DNA of 64,000 nucleotides from Lichenicola cladoniae (GCF_013201075.1 NZ_CP053708.1:3167501-3231500); one strand, 5' to 3'; positions 36,079-46,479 are shown, counted from the stretch's first letter. The notes: a model not told the origin generated them from the sequence alone. Numbers and translations are program-made.

Positions 36079-37395
36079 TCAGAAGAAGCGGGCGAGCATG
36101 TTCTCCAGCTTCTCCTGCTTGCCCGAACGCGGCTGCGGATCGATGTTGCGTGCTTCCGCCTGCGCCGAGATCTGCTCGAGCGACATCGAGCCGTCGAGCA
36201 TCTGTTTCGCATCCGCGGTCTGCCAGCCGGCATAACGCGTGTCGCGCTGTCCGGCAAAACGTCCATCCTCGACGATCCGGGCTGCCGTCAGGAACGCCCG
36301 CGCGCAATGGTCGATGCCGCCGACATGCGCCAGCACCAGATCGTCAGGGTCGATCGACTGGCGACGGATCTTCGCGTCGAAATTGCAGCCGCCCTTGCCG
36401 AGGCCGCCGGCCTGGATGACGTAGTACAGCGCCATCGTGGTTTCGTGCAGGTTGATCGGGAACTGGTCGGTGTCCCAGCCCAGCAGCGGGTCGCCGCGGT
36501 TGATGTCCAGCGAGCCGAGAATACCCAGTGCGCCGGCGAGTGCGATCTCATGCTCGAAGCTGTGACCGGCGAGCAGCGCGTGGTTGCCTTCGAGGTTGAG
36601 CTTGACCTCCTTCTCGAGACCGTAGCGCTTCAGGAAACCGTAGACCGTTGCCGTATCGAAATCGTATTGATGCGCGGTCGGCTCCTTGGGCTTCGGCTCG
36701 ATCAGGATCTGGCCGGTGAAGCCGATCTTGTGCTTGTAGTCGACCACGAGCGACAGGAAGCGCCCGAGCTGGTCGAGCTCCTGCCCGAGATCGGTGTTCA
36801 GCAGCGTCTCGTAGCCTTCGCGACCGCCCCACAACACGTAGTTGTCGCCGCCGAGCGCCTTGGTGGCATCGAGGCAATGCTTCACCGTCGCGGCGCTGTA
36901 GGCGAACACATCGGGGTCGGGGTTGGTGGCGGCGCCGGACATGAAGCGCGGATGGCTGAACAGGTTCGCCGTTCCCCAGAGCAGGCGGGTTTTCGACGTC
37001 TGCATCTTCTGCCCGAGATAATCCACGATCGTGTGGAAATTACCGAGCGACTCGTTCAGGCTGCCGCCTTCCGGTGCGATATCGCGATCATGGAAGCTGA
37101 AAAACGGCACATCGAGAACACGGAACAGGTCGAATGCCGCATCGGCCTTGTCGTGCGCCGCCTGCATCGCATCAGGACGATCCATCCATGGCCGGCGAAT
37201 GGTCGGGCCGCCGAACGGATCGGAGCCGTTCATCGCAAAGCTGTGCCAGTAGGCGACGGCAAAACGCAGATGATCCTTGAGCGGCTTGCCGAGAACGACG
37301 CGCTCGGCATCATACCAGCGATAGGCATGCGGGTTTTCCGAATCGGGCCCTTCGAAACGGACGGTTTCCATCTCGGAAAACAATGTCGCAGTCAT
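36079..37395 (-). CDS. xylA: Xylose isomerase
   Basis: The 438-residue product is xylose isomerase, which interconverts D-xylose and D-xylulose with two divalent metals. Recognised blocks are [12 protein letters not shown] (active-site His and Asp), [50 protein letters not shown] and [16 protein letters not shown]. Length is normal for class II enzymes. GAGGA precedes the ATG. It lies downstream of the LacI-type gene on the same strand (37 bases between them) and faces xylFGH across it. No xylulokinase gene is in the window. Confidence 0.97.
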   Translation of the reverse strand: MTATLFSEMETVRFEGPDSENPHAYRWYDAERVVLGKPLKDHLRFAVAYWHSFAMNGSDPFGGPTIRRPWMDRPDAMQAAHDKADAAFDLFRVLDVPFFSFHDRDIAPEGGSLNESLGNFHTIVDYLGQKMQTSKTRLLWGTANLFSHPRFMSGAATNPDPDVFAYSAATVKHCLDATKALGGDNYVLWGGREGYETLLNTDLGQELDQLGRFLSLVVDYKHKIGFTGQILIEPKPKEPTAHQYDFDTATVYGFLKRYGLEKEVKLNLEGNHALLAGHSFEHEIALAGALGILGSLDINRGDPLLGWDTDQFPINLHETTMALYYVIQAGGLGKGGCNFDAKIRRQSIDPDDLVLAHVGGIDHCARAFLTAARIVEDGRFAGQRDTRYAGWQTADAKQMLDGSMSLEQISAQAEARNIDPQPRSGKQEKLENMLARFF

Positions 37396-37432
37396 GATGA
37401 TCCTCGGTTTGATTCAGGGGTTGTCGATTTGG

Positions 37433-38482
37433 TCAGGGGACGTTGTCGCGCAGAAAGATCTGCGCCCGGACCGGCTTGGGAACGAACCGTTCGTCGGCGC
37501 GCAGCATCGCCCGCAACGCCATGATGGAGTTCGCTACTTCCTGTTCCTGGTCCTGATGCAGGACCGCGGTGAACGTGCCGGACAGCAGGGCGTCGCGCGC
37601 ATGCGCCGTCAGTTCGTGCGCAACCACAACCGGCGCGATCTCCGGCTCGACGTCGCGCAAGGCCGCGATGATGCCCCGGTTGCCGGCGCCGGCGCTGTAG
37701 AGCCCGACGACGTCCGGGTGCCGCGCCAGTACCGTCCGCAGCAGCCGCTCGGTCGCCCGGCTGTCGTCCTGGCCCTCGATCACCGGCAGCAGCTTCAGGT
37801 CGGGGAACTCGCGGCTCAGCACCTGCTCGAAGCCGAGACGGCGCTCGGCATGGTCATGCAGCGTCATCTGACCGACGACGACGCATATCTTCCCGGGTCC
37901 CGATCCGTCGCGCGCGGGGCGTGCCATCCGGCCGACCAGCGATCCCGCGACCCGCCCTGCAGCCTTGTTGTCGATACCCAGGAAATAGCCACGTCGCGAC
38001 GGTGAAACGTCCGACACCAGCGTCACCACCTTGATGCCCTTGGAGACCAGCCTGTCGATCTCGTGCCGCACCGGCGGAGAGTCGAGTGCCACGACGGCCA
38101 CACCGTCCCACGCATCGTTGTCGAGCGACGCCAGCGCCCTGCACAACGACGCCTCGTCGAACGACACATAGTCGGCAACACGGACCGAAACACGCTGGTC
38201 CGCGAACTCGGCACTCGCGGCAAGCACGGTGTCATGCAGGCCGTTCATGAAACTGTTGGTGCCGGGCGCCGGGAGCACGAACAGGTAGCGCTCCAGCCGA
38301 CGGGTCGCCAGTCCGGCGGCGAAGGCATCGCGTCGGAATCCGAGCTTGTCGACCGCTGCCTGTACTCGCTCGATCGTGACCGGCCGTACGCCCTGGCGGC
38401 CGTTCAGAACGCGATCGACCGTCGCCAGACTCACGCCCGCTTCCGCCGCGACTTCGAACACCGTGATCCTGCTCATCTCCAC
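37433..38482 (-). CDS. LacI family transcriptional regulator of the xylose locus
   Basis: A 349-residue repressor with an N-terminal helix-turn-helix (ITVFEVAAEAGVSLATVDRVLNG) and a periplasmic-binding-protein-like sensor domain (YLFVLPAPGTNSFMNGLHD onward; VGLYSAGAGNRGI near residue 245). It should bind a sugar, perhaps xylose, and release DNA. The gene order lacI-xylA facing xylFGH and the palindrome at 38681-38696 support control of both arms. Many bacteria use an ROK or AraC-type XylR instead. Confidence 0.92.
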   Translation of the reverse strand: MEMSRITVFEVAAEAGVSLATVDRVLNGRQGVRPVTIERVQAAVDKLGFRRDAFAAGLATRRLERYLFVLPAPGTNSFMNGLHDTVLAASAEFADQRVSVRVADYVSFDEASLCRALASLDNDAWDGVAVVALDSPPVRHEIDRLVSKGIKVVTLVSDVSPSRRGYFLGIDNKAAGRVAGSLVGRMARPARDGSGPGKICVVVGQMTLHDHAERRLGFEQVLSREFPDLKLLPVIEGQDDSRATERLLRTVLARHPDVVGLYSAGAGNRGIIAALRDVEPEIAPVVVAHELTAHARDALLSGTFTAVLHQDQEQEVANSIMALRAMLRADERFVPKPVRAQIFLRDNVP

Positions 38483-38680
38483 TCCTCAGGCTGCCCACGG
38501 TGAATGAGCCGTAAACCGTGTTTTTGAGGCACGCCAATCAGGGTATTCGAGCGGCCCGATCCCGGCAAGAGGTGACAGCAGTCTTGACTTTGTTCGGCGA
38601 CCGCGCGGCTGAAACTAAAAGCATCATTATTTTGCACCGCAGCAATTCCCGCACCATTCGCCCGCGCTGGCAGCTGCTCT

Positions 38681-38696
38681 TGCTTTACGTAACGCA
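38681..38696. promoter_or_regulatory. Candidate LacI-family operator (TGC-T-TTACGTAA-C-GCA)
   Basis: This 16-base palindrome has a perfect TTACGTAA core and matching TGC/GCA ends, with a single mismatched pair. A central CG flanked by palindromic arms is the normal form of LacI-family operators. It lies in the 337-base gap between the lacI-type gene and xylF, 123 bases before the xylF start. The rest of this gap holds no gene; it is AT-richer than its surroundings around 38600-38700 and should contain both promoters. Confidence 0.6.
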
Positions 38697-38819
38697 TTTT
38701 GCTTTTGTTGCACCCAATGTCGGCTTTGGGTGCCGCGTGTCGCGGATGCCCTTGTGACCGACCAAAAAACCGGCCTGTCTCCGGGAACGGGGCAAGGTGG
38801 GATCCATGGAGGAATTTCT

Positions 38820-39866
38820 GTGTCGCATCGTGTGGTTTCGACTTCGCCTACCAGCCTGACGCGCAGGCTGCTCGCCGGCGCTGCAACGGCACTCTGCCTT
38901 GCCGTCGTGGCACCGACGCTGGCCCATGCCAGCCCGGCTCATCCCAAGATCGGCTTCTCGATCGACGATCTGCGCCTCGAGCGCTGGGGCCACGATCGCG
39001 ACTATTTCGTCGCCGCCGCGAAAAAGCTCGGCGCCACGGTCAACGTGCAGTCCGCCGACGCCAATGAATCCCGGCAGACCGCTCAGGTCGAGAACCTGAT
39101 TTCGCGCGGCATGGACGTCATCGTCATCGTGCCGTTCAACGGCAAGGTGCTCGCCAATGCGATTTCCGAAGCCAAGCAGGCCGGCATCAAGGTCATCTCC
39201 TATGACCGCCTGATCCTGGACTCCGACATCGACGCCTACATCTCGTTCGACAACGTGCGCGTCGGCCACATGCAGGCCCAGGGCGTGGTCAATGCGGCAC
39301 CGACCGGCAACTACTACCTGCTCGGCGGCGCACCGACCGACAACAACGCCAAGCTGCTGCGCGAAGGCCAGATGGAAGTGCTGAAGCCGCTGGTCGATAG
39401 CGGCAAGATCAAGATCGTCGGCTCGCAATGGGTCAAGGAATGGAGCGCCACCGAGGCCCTCTCCATCACCGAGAACGCCTTGACGGCCAACAACAACAAG
39501 ATCGACGGTATCGTCGCTTCGAACGACGCACTCGCCGGCGGCGCCATCCAGGCGCTGGCCGCCCAGGGCCTTGCCGGCAAGACCGCCGTCTCCGGTCAGG
39601 ACGCCGATCTCGCCGCCGCGCAGCGGATCGAGAAAGGCACGCAGACCATGACGGTCTACAAGCCGCTGAAGCTGATCGCCAGCACCGCCGCGCAGATGGC
39701 GGTGGATCTCGCGAGGGGCAAGACGCCTGCCTACACCAGCAAGATGAACAACGGCATGAAAGAGGTCAACACGATCCTGCTGACCCCGATCGCGCTGACC
39801 AAGTCGAACATCAGCCGCCTTGTTACCGATGGGTACTTTACCCAGGCGCAGATCGACGCGAAGTAG
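38820..39866 (+). CDS. xylF: D-xylose ABC transporter substrate-binding protein
   Basis: A 348-residue periplasmic binding protein. A signal peptide (about residues 1-36, ending ALAHA) is followed by KIGFSIDDLRLERWGHDRDYF, the typical XylF start with ligand-binding residues. Later blocks YDRLILDSDIDAYISFDN and DGIVASNDALAGGAIQAL are also characteristic. I use GTG at 38820 because GGAGG lies seven bases before it; an upstream ATG (38730) would hide the signal peptide. It captures xylose and hands it to XylGH. Confidence 0.95.
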   Translation: MSHRVVSTSPTSLTRRLLAGAATALCLAVVAPTLAHASPAHPKIGFSIDDLRLERWGHDRDYFVAAAKKLGATVNVQSADANESRQTAQVENLISRGMDVIVIVPFNGKVLANAISEAKQAGIKVISYDRLILDSDIDAYISFDNVRVGHMQAQGVVNAAPTGNYYLLGGAPTDNNAKLLREGQMEVLKPLVDSGKIKIVGSQWVKEWSATEALSITENALTANNNKIDGIVASNDALAGGAIQALAAQGLAGKTAVSGQDADLAAAQRIEKGTQTMTVYKPLKLIASTAAQMAVDLARGKTPAYTSKMNNGMKEVNTILLTPIALTKSNISRLVTDGYFTQAQIDAK

Positions 39867-39887
39867 TTCAAGCCTAAACTAATCTGC

Positions 39888-39918
39888 CGGCCGGACCACC
39901 TTGACGGCGGTCCGGCCG
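39888..39918 (+). terminator. Hairpin between xylF and xylG
   Basis: CGGCCGGACC and GGTCCGGCCG form a perfect ten-base stem with an eleven-base loop, followed by TTTCGTCTT. It lies 22 bases after the xylF stop. It could end part of the transcription or protect the 3' end of the xylF message, so that binding protein is made in excess of XylG and XylH. Confidence 0.6.
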
Positions 39919-39961
39919 TTTCGTCTTAGTAAATTCATCATGCTGCAGGAGACCAGGGTCC

Positions 39962-41500
39962 ATGTCCGAGTATCTGCTCGAGATGCGCGGCATCACCAAG
40001 AGCTTCTCAGGCGTCATGGCGCTGGACGGCATCGATCTGCGGGTGCGGGCTGGCGAGTGTGTCGGCTTGTGCGGCGAGAACGGTGCCGGCAAATCCACCA
40101 TGATGAAGGTTCTGTCCGCCGTCTATCCGTACGGAACCTGGGGCGGCGTGATTACCTGGGAAGGTCGTGAACTGCAGACCGCCTCGATCAAGGAAAGCGA
40201 GGCGGCCGGCATCGTCATCATCCACCAGGAACTGATGCTGATACCGCAGCTTTCGGTCGCCGAAAACATATTCCTCGGCCGCGAGCCGCGCGTACTGGGC
40301 GGCATGATCGATTTCGACCGCATGTTCGTTGACGCCGCGAAACTCCTGGCGAGCCTGCGTATGGGCTACATCAACGTAGCCATGCCGGTTTCGAATTATG
40401 CCGGTGGCGAGCAGCAGCTGATCGAGATTGCCAAGGCGCTCAGCAAGAACGCCAAGCTGCTGATCCTGGACGAGCCGACCTCGTCGCTCACCAAGAACGA
40501 GACTGCGATCCTGCTGCGCCTGGTCAAGGACCTGAAAGCGCGCGGGACCGCCTGCGTCTACATCTCGCACAAGCTCGAGGAAATCGTCGAGATCGCCGAT
40601 ACCGTCACGGTAATCCGCGACGGCAAGTTCGTTGGCGATGCACCGATTGCCGAGCTGACCACCAGTGACATCATTCGCATGATGGTCGGCCGAGAGATGA
40701 ACAATCTGTTCCCGCGCGAGGAACATCCGATCGGTGACGTGGTGTTCGAGGCAATCGGCATCACCTGCATCGATCCTGAAAACAGCGCCCGCAAGCGTGT
40801 CGATAACGTATCCTTCACCCTGCGCCATGGCGAGATCCTGGGCATTGCCGGACTGGTCGGCGCAGGCCGTACGGAACTGGTCAGCGCATTGTTCGGCGCC
40901 TATCGCGGTCCGCACTCCGGAGAGGTCCGGCTGGACGGAAAACCGATCAACGTGCGTACGCCGCGCGAGGCCGTGAAGCACGGGCTTTGCATGGTGCCGG
41001 AGGATCGCAAGGCCCACGGCATCGTGCCCGGCCTCGGGGTCGGTTACAACATCACCCTGTCGGTGCTGGATGATTTCGCACAGGGCGGCCTGATCAACGA
41101 GGCGCACGAATTTTCCAATATCGGCGACGCCATCAAGAAGCTACGCATCAAGACCGCAAGCCCGCTGCTGCCGATCTCGAACCTGTCGGGCGGCAACCAG
41201 CAGAAGGCGGTGATCTCGAAGATGCTCGAGCCCAAGCCGCGCGTGCTGATCCTGGACGAACCCACCCGCGGTGTCGATGTCGGCGCCAAGTACGAGATCT
41301 ACAAGCTGATGTTCTCGCTGGTGCGGGAGGGCATGTCGATCATCATGGTCTCGTCCGAGCTTCCGGAGGTCATGGGCATCAGCGACCGCGTGCTGGTGAT
41401 CGGCGAAGGCGAACTACGCGGCGACTTCATCAACGACGACACCTTGACCCAGGAGCGGATCCTGACCGCGGCGATCACTCCCCTGCTGCGCGCCGCATGA
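39962..41500 (+). CDS. xylG: D-xylose ABC transporter ATP-binding protein
   Basis: A 512-residue tandem ATPase of the sugar (RbsA/XylG) type. The first domain has Walker [12 protein letters not shown] near residue 37, signature [17 protein letters not shown] and Walker [12 protein letters not shown]. The second has the degenerate P-loop [26 protein letters not shown] and [20 protein letters not shown]. Degeneration of one P-loop is normal in this group. It powers xylose import with XylF and XylH. Confidence 0.96.
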   Translation: MSEYLLEMRGITKSFSGVMALDGIDLRVRAGECVGLCGENGAGKSTMMKVLSAVYPYGTWGGVITWEGRELQTASIKESEAAGIVIIHQELMLIPQLSVAENIFLGREPRVLGGMIDFDRMFVDAAKLLASLRMGYINVAMPVSNYAGGEQQLIEIAKALSKNAKLLILDEPTSSLTKNETAILLRLVKDLKARGTACVYISHKLEEIVEIADTVTVIRDGKFVGDAPIAELTTSDIIRMMVGREMNNLFPREEHPIGDVVFEAIGITCIDPENSARKRVDNVSFTLRHGEILGIAGLVGAGRTELVSALFGAYRGPHSGEVRLDGKPINVRTPREAVKHGLCMVPEDRKAHGIVPGLGVGYNITLSVLDDFAQGGLINEAHEFSNIGDAIKKLRIKTASPLLPISNLSGGNQQKAVISKMLEPKPRVLILDEPTRGVDVGAKYEIYKLMFSLVREGMSIIMVSSELPEVMGISDRVLVIGEGELRGDFINDDTLTQERILTAAITPLLRAA

Positions 41501-41516
41501 TCCGGAGCGAAACCAA

Positions 41517-42728
41517 ATGATCGAAACCACGTCCCTCGCCCCCAACCCCGATGCCGTGGTCGTCGCACAGTCGGCACGACAGCGCACGCTCAAGCTGGAG
41601 CATCTCAAAGGCGCCTTCGCGCGCTACAAGATCCTGGCGCTGGTGATCGCGATCGCGATCATCTGGGCACTGTTCGCCCAGCTTACCGGCGGAGACTTCC
41701 TGACCACCCGCAACCTGTCCAACCTGCTCCGGCAGATGGCGATCACCGGCATGCTCGCTTCGGGCATGGTGTTCGTAATCATCTCTGGCGAGATCGACCT
41801 GTCGGTCGGTTCGCTGCTCGGCCTGATGGGTGGCGTGGCCGCCATCCTGGACGTCACGTTCCATCTTCCGCTTGCCATCAACATCCCGCTGGTCATGGTG
41901 GCGGGGGCCCTGGTCGGTGCGTTCAACGGCTTCTGGGTCGCCTACATGCGCATCCCGTCGTTCATCGTCACCCTAGCCGGCTTCCTGGCGTTCCGTGGGG
42001 TGCTCCTGGGCATCACCGGCGGCGTCACCATCGCGCCGGTATCGACCGCTCTGGTGTCCGTCTCGCAGAGCTACCTTCCGGACATCGCCGGCTACGCGCT
42101 CGGCGTGCTGATCTTTGCGACACTCGCCTACACCGCCCTCCGCTCGCGCGCGAAACGCGCCGAGTACGGCCTGACAGTGCCGGCACTCTGGATCGACCTC
42201 GCGAAGCTCGCTGTCGCCGCGGTCGTCATCGTCGGCTTCCTGGCAATCCTGGACAACTACCGCGGCGTGCCGCTGCCGGTGCTGATCGTGCTGGTGCTGC
42301 TCGGCCTCTTCACCGTCATGGCGCAGCGCACCGTGTTCGGACGTCGCATCTACGCAGTCGGCGGCAATCTGGAGGCGACGCGCCTCTCGGGGGTGAACGT
42401 CCAGCTCGTTAAGCTGTCGGTGTTCGCCCTGATGGGCGCCATGGCGGCACTGGCCGGCATCGCCACCACCGCACGGCTCGCAGCCGGATCGCCTTCTGCC
42501 GGAACGTCGCAGGAGCTCGATGCCATCGCCGCCTGCATCATCGGCGGCACCTCGATGCGGGGTGGCGTCGGCACGGTGTTCGGAGCGCTGATCGGCGCAT
42601 TGATCATCGCCACGCTCGATAACGGCATGTCGATGATGGGCGTCGACACCTACTGGCAGATGATCGTCAAGGGCATCATCCTGCTGCTGGCCGTCTGGCT
42701 GGACGTCGCGACCAGCGCCAAGCGATAG
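41517..42728 (+). CDS. xylH: D-xylose ABC transporter permease
   Basis: A 403-residue integral membrane protein of the RbsC/XylH family with about ten to twelve helices. Family blocks are MAITGMLASGMVFVIISGEIDLSVGS, WVAYMRIPSFIVTLAGF, GRRIYAVGGNLEATRLSGV and ACIIGGTSMRGGVGTVFGALIG. It forms the membrane channel of the xylose importer and is the last gene of xylFGH; 16 bases separate it from xylG. Confidence 0.96.
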   Translation: MIETTSLAPNPDAVVVAQSARQRTLKLEHLKGAFARYKILALVIAIAIIWALFAQLTGGDFLTTRNLSNLLRQMAITGMLASGMVFVIISGEIDLSVGSLLGLMGGVAAILDVTFHLPLAINIPLVMVAGALVGAFNGFWVAYMRIPSFIVTLAGFLAFRGVLLGITGGVTIAPVSTALVSVSQSYLPDIAGYALGVLIFATLAYTALRSRAKRAEYGLTVPALWIDLAKLAVAAVVIVGFLAILDNYRGVPLPVLIVLVLLGLFTVMAQRTVFGRRIYAVGGNLEATRLSGVNVQLVKLSVFALMGAMAALAGIATTARLAAGSPSAGTSQELDAIAACIIGGTSMRGGVGTVFGALIGALIIATLDNGMSMMGVDTYWQMIVKGIILLLAVWLDVATSAKR

Positions 42729-42740
42729 GCTCTTGTTCTA

Positions 42741-42772
42741 CTACGGGCGACACCGTTCCGGTGCGCCCGTAG
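42741..42772. terminator. Strong hairpin between xylH and the UbiB-like gene
   Basis: CTACGGGCG-(A)-CACCG pairs with CGGTG-CGCCCGTAG around the loop TTC, a nearly perfect fourteen-pair stem with one bulged A. It lies 12 bases after xylH and 9 bases after the convergent UbiB-like gene. There is no T-run on the plus side; on the minus side a TAGAACAAGA stretch follows. It probably serves both genes. Confidence 0.65.
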
Positions 42773-42781
42773 CCGGAGCGG

Positions 42782-44155
42782 TCAGGCGGTGCCTTCGAGC
42801 GGTGCCGGGACCCTTGCCGCTAGCAACGCCGCTGCCTGGCGTTCGGCAAGCAACTGCGCATCAAAGCCGGCGACCGTCTCCTGATAGAGCCGGTGCCAGT
42901 TCAGATTGGCCTTCAGCCGTAGGAACACGCTGCCGAGCCCGACCGCCGACCGGTCGATCAACACGAACTCGCGCGGCGGCTTCACGCCGCCGGTACGCTT
43001 CAGCCCAGCATGCACGCGTTCGGCAATGCTGCGGCCATAGGCGGGATCGTCGCTTTCCTGGATCGGCCGGACGCGGTCCTGCAGCAGCGGTTCGTAGATG
43101 AAGCGTGCCCACTCGTTCAGCACCTCCATCGTCTCCCGCGTCAGGCCGGTGAAACCCCAACTCTGGTAGGCATGGTAGGCCTGGTCGTCGTCGTTGCGCT
43201 CGATCGCCTGCTGCAGGTCGATCACGCCCTGCACGAACTGCGGCCGGAAGATCCGGATCGCGCCGAAATCCAGCAGGTTGAGACCACGATCCGGCCTGAC
43301 CTGGAAATTGCCCAGATGCGGGTCGCCATGGATCACCCCATAGCGATACAGCGGCAGATACCAGGCACCGAACAGCGCACGCGCGGTCTCGTTCCGGTCC
43401 TCCAGCGACGGCTTGCTGTCGACATAGGATTGCAGCGACACGCCATCGAGCCAGCTCATCGTCAGCAACCGGGCGCTGGACAGTTCGTCGACCGGCTCCG
43501 GAATACTGACCTCGGGGTTGTCGGCCAGCATGTTCCGATACAGCCGCAGGTGCGACGCCTCGCGGGTGTAGTCCAGTTCCTCGCGTAGACGTTCGGCCAG
43601 CTCCTTGTAGACTTCCTCATGCTGGATCGCGTTGTCCATGCGAGCATACAGCGCCATCGCCAGACGCAGCTGGCGCAGGTCGGCTTCGACCGTCGACATC
43701 ATGTCGGGATATTGAAGCTTGGCGGCAACCTGCCGGCCGTCATGCATCGTCGCCCGATGCACCTGGCCGAGGCTCGCAGCCGCCGCCGCCTCATGCTCGA
43801 ACGACGCGTACCGCTTCTCCCAGTCCGGCCCGAGCTCGGCCGACATGCGCCGGCGCACGAACGACCAGCCCATCGCGGGCGCGTTGGCCTGCAGGTGCGC
43901 CAGCTCCGAGGCATATTCCGCCGGCAGTGCATCGGGAATCGTGGACAGCAATTGCGCCACCTTCATAAGCGGGCCCTTCAGCCCACCCAGCACTGCGCGC
44001 AGATCCTCCGCATGCGCGGCCTTGTCGGACCGTATGCCGAGGCGTGCCCCGGCGAGCCGCGCAGCTATGCCACCGACTGCACCGGATGTACGGGCCATTC
44101 GGCGGATCTCGCCGAAGACGGTGCTGCCACGGTCCAGATCGCGCTCATTTGCCAC
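42782..44155 (-). CDS. ABC1/UbiB family atypical kinase
   Basis: A 457-residue protein of the AarF/UbiB/ADCK family. The family's KxGQ motif is KVAQ here (LMKVAQLLSTIPDALP near residue 60), the nucleotide-binding lysine is in VAAKLQYP, and the catalytic and metal motifs are HGDPHLGNFQV and LLDFGAIRIF. These proteins support ubiquinone synthesis or lipid homeostasis at membranes; the substrate is usually not known. It lies three bases downstream of the oligoendopeptidase gene and is probably co-transcribed with it. Confidence 0.9.
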   Translation of the reverse strand: MANERDLDRGSTVFGEIRRMARTSGAVGGIAARLAGARLGIRSDKAAHAEDLRAVLGGLKGPLMKVAQLLSTIPDALPAEYASELAHLQANAPAMGWSFVRRRMSAELGPDWEKRYASFEHEAAAAASLGQVHRATMHDGRQVAAKLQYPDMMSTVEADLRQLRLAMALYARMDNAIQHEEVYKELAERLREELDYTREASHLRLYRNMLADNPEVSIPEPVDELSSARLLTMSWLDGVSLQSYVDSKPSLEDRNETARALFGAWYLPLYRYGVIHGDPHLGNFQVRPDRGLNLLDFGAIRIFRPQFVQGVIDLQQAIERNDDDQAYHAYQSWGFTGLTRETMEVLNEWARFIYEPLLQDRVRPIQESDDPAYGRSIAERVHAGLKRTGGVKPPREFVLIDRSAVGLGSVFLRLKANLNWHRLYQETVAGFDAQLLAERQAAALLAARVPAPLEGTA

Positions 44156-44158
44156 GGC

Positions 44159-46015
44159 TCAATCCTGCTCCAGCTCATCGATAAAGCCTGAAATCACGTC
44201 CAGGCCCTTACGCCAGAACGCCGGGTCGCTGGCATTCAGACCGAACGGTGCCAGCAACTCCTTGTGTCGCCTGGTGCCGCCGGCACGCAGCATCTCGACA
44301 TATTTCTGCTGGAAGCCCGGATGACCGTCGGCGAACACGCCATACAGCGCATTCACCAGGCAATCCCCGAACGCGTAGGCATAGACATAGAACGGCGAGT
44401 GCACGAAGTGCGGCACGTAGGCCCAGAACACGTCGTAATCGGGCGTGAAGTTGAAGGCCGGCCCCAGGCTTTCGGTCTGAACCTGGCGCCACAGCTCGCC
44501 GATCCGTTCGGGTAGCAATTCACCCGTGCGGCGCTCGTCATGCAGCAGAATCTCGAACCGGTAGAACGCGACCTGGCGCACCACCGTGTTCAGCATGTCC
44601 TCGACCTTGCCGGCCAGCATGCGGCGGCGGCGCTTCGGATCGGTCTCGGCATCGAGCAGCGCGCGGAAGGTCAGCATCTCGCCGAACACGCTGGCGGTTT
44701 CCGCCAGAGTCAGCGGGGTCGACGACATCAGGTAGCCCTGGTCGGCCGCCAGCACCTGGTGGATGCCATGTCCGAGCTCGTGTGCCAGCGTCATCACGTC
44801 ACGGGTGCGACCGTGATAGTTCATAAGAATGTACGGGTGCGCCGCCGGCACGGTCGGATGGGCGAAGGCACCGCTCGACTTGCCCGGACGTGGTGGCGCA
44901 TCGATCCAGGGATGGTCGAAAAAGCGCTGTCCGATCTCTCCGAGCTCCGGTGCGAAGCCCCTATAGGCGCCGAGCACATGGGTGCGGGCATCGTCCCAGG
45001 AAACCGCCCGATCGTCGTCGGCCGGCAACGGCGCGTTGCGGTCCCAGTGCTCCAGCTTCTCCAGCCCCAGCCAGCGTGCCTTCATTGCGTAGTAGCGGTG
45101 CGACAGGCGGCCGTAATCGGAGGTGACCGCCACGACCAGCGCATCGACCACCTCGTCCTCGACCATATTGCCGCGATTACGAGCGCTGCCGGGGCGCGGA
45201 TACTTGCGCAGTCCGTCGCCGATCTCCTTGTCCTTGGCGAGCGTGTTGGTGATCAGCGAGAACAGCCGGACATTGCGGCCGAAGGTCTCGCCGATTGCCT
45301 TCGCGGCTCGCTCGCGGGTCGGACGGTCACGATCGGACAGCTTGTTCAGCGCGTCGCCGACGGTCAACGACTGGCCATCCAGCTCGACCCGGAGCGATGC
45401 CATGGTTTCGTCGAACAGCCGGCTCCAGGCACCCGCACCGGTCACCGATTTCTCGTGCAGGACGCGCTCGACTTCCTCCGACAGCTGGTGCGGCCGGAAC
45501 ACGCGCAAGTCGCGCAGGAACGGCTGCCAGCGTACCAGGTCCGCATCCTGGAGCAGGCGCGCCAGGGCATCGTCGTCGAGCTGGTTGAGCTCGAGGGTGA
45601 AGAAGATCAGGTGCGTGGCGATCGCCGTCACCCGCTCGTTGATCGACTGGTAGAACCGGCCGATCGCCGGATCGTCCGAGTTGCCGGCAAAGGTGAGGCC
45701 GGCATAGGAGGCGGGCCGGCCGAGCAGTTCGTCGATCCGCTCGTACTCGGCGATGGCGCCGGCCAGGGCGGCGCCGTCCAGCCCGGCCAACTTCCCGGCA
45801 TAGTGCCCGGCGAACGCCTGTGCGGCGGCCTCCGCCTCGTCCAGGTCACGCCGCAGCTCCTCGCTCTCCTGGCCAGGATAAAGATCCGACAGGTCCCAGT
45901 GCGGAAGCTCGGAGCTGCCGGTCGCGAGGCCGGAAGCCGTGGACAGGGCGGTCGATCGAGCCGCATCACGCGCGGTCGGAAGAGAGCGGGCGACGCGAGG
46001 CATGAGCGGCTTCAT
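44159..46015 (-). CDS. pepF: M3 family oligoendopeptidase (PepF type)
   Basis: A zinc metallopeptidase of 618 residues if started at ATG 46015 (four codons later, 46003, is also possible). The zinc-binding site is HELGH at about residues 412-416, in MTLAHELGHGIHQVL, with the third ligand in LAETASVFGEM about 27 residues on. RTGELL and SPFYVYAYAFGDCLVNALY near the end are typical of the PepF/M3B clade. It degrades short peptides in the cytoplasm. The frame is open up to 46174 but that stretch looks non-coding. Confidence 0.92.
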   Translation of the reverse strand: MKPLMPRVARSLPTARDAARSTALSTASGLATGSSELPHWDLSDLYPGQESEELRRDLDEAEAAAQAFAGHYAGKLAGLDGAALAGAIAEYERIDELLGRPASYAGLTFAGNSDDPAIGRFYQSINERVTAIATHLIFFTLELNQLDDDALARLLQDADLVRWQPFLRDLRVFRPHQLSEEVERVLHEKSVTGAGAWSRLFDETMASLRVELDGQSLTVGDALNKLSDRDRPTRERAAKAIGETFGRNVRLFSLITNTLAKDKEIGDGLRKYPRPGSARNRGNMVEDEVVDALVVAVTSDYGRLSHRYYAMKARWLGLEKLEHWDRNAPLPADDDRAVSWDDARTHVLGAYRGFAPELGEIGQRFFDHPWIDAPPRPGKSSGAFAHPTVPAAHPYILMNYHGRTRDVMTLAHELGHGIHQVLAADQGYLMSSTPLTLAETASVFGEMLTFRALLDAETDPKRRRRMLAGKVEDMLNTVVRQVAFYRFEILLHDERRTGELLPERIGELWRQVQTESLGPAFNFTPDYDVFWAYVPHFVHSPFYVYAYAFGDCLVNALYGVFADGHPGFQQKYVEMLRAGGTRRHKELLAPFGLNASDPAFWRKGLDVISGFIDELEQD

Positions 46016-46479
46016 CCTGTTCGGGCTGGTCAACCAGTCATTTAAGGTTCTACAGGCCCGCTTCAAAGGGCGCGACCCCGGCAACCGGCACTTCTCTGGT
46101 GCGGCACAACCGGTTTTGCCGACGGGCCGGCCGATCGGGTCTTCGTCCGGCATGGCGGTCGGCGGCCGTCGCACCGGCGTAGACTGAGACGGACCGGGCG
46201 GTCACCGTCGTGGCTCCAGGAGGGCAGCTGCCTGGCAACAGCGCTGCGGTTGCCGCGGAACGTTCTTGAACGGCGGTCACGCACACGGCGGGGCGCACAG
46301 GCGAAGGTGTGCGTCCTGGCGATGGCACGGGCCACCGTCGCCGGCTGGACGCCCTCGCGCTAGCCGCCCTGCCGAGCTGCCGGGTGCGACCTGCGTGCCG
46401 GCACCACGCCCTCGAACAAGACTGCTCCGGTACGATCGGATCGCCGGGGTCCAACCCGACGATCGGTCCGTCGTCGCGC
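46016..46479. other. Intergenic region, nothing recognised
   Basis: This 464-base gap lies between the peptidase start and the end of speE. Frames on both strands are open for about 100 codons but are Arg/Pro/Ala-rich, without any domain, and look like GC-rich chance reading frames. It should contain the peptidase promoter and the end of the speE transcript; no strong hairpin was found. Confidence 0.5.

Noticed and set aside
46050-46454. 134-codon minus-strand frame between pepF and speE
   Set aside because: Arg/Pro/Ala-rich without any domain, as expected from chance in GC-rich DNA.
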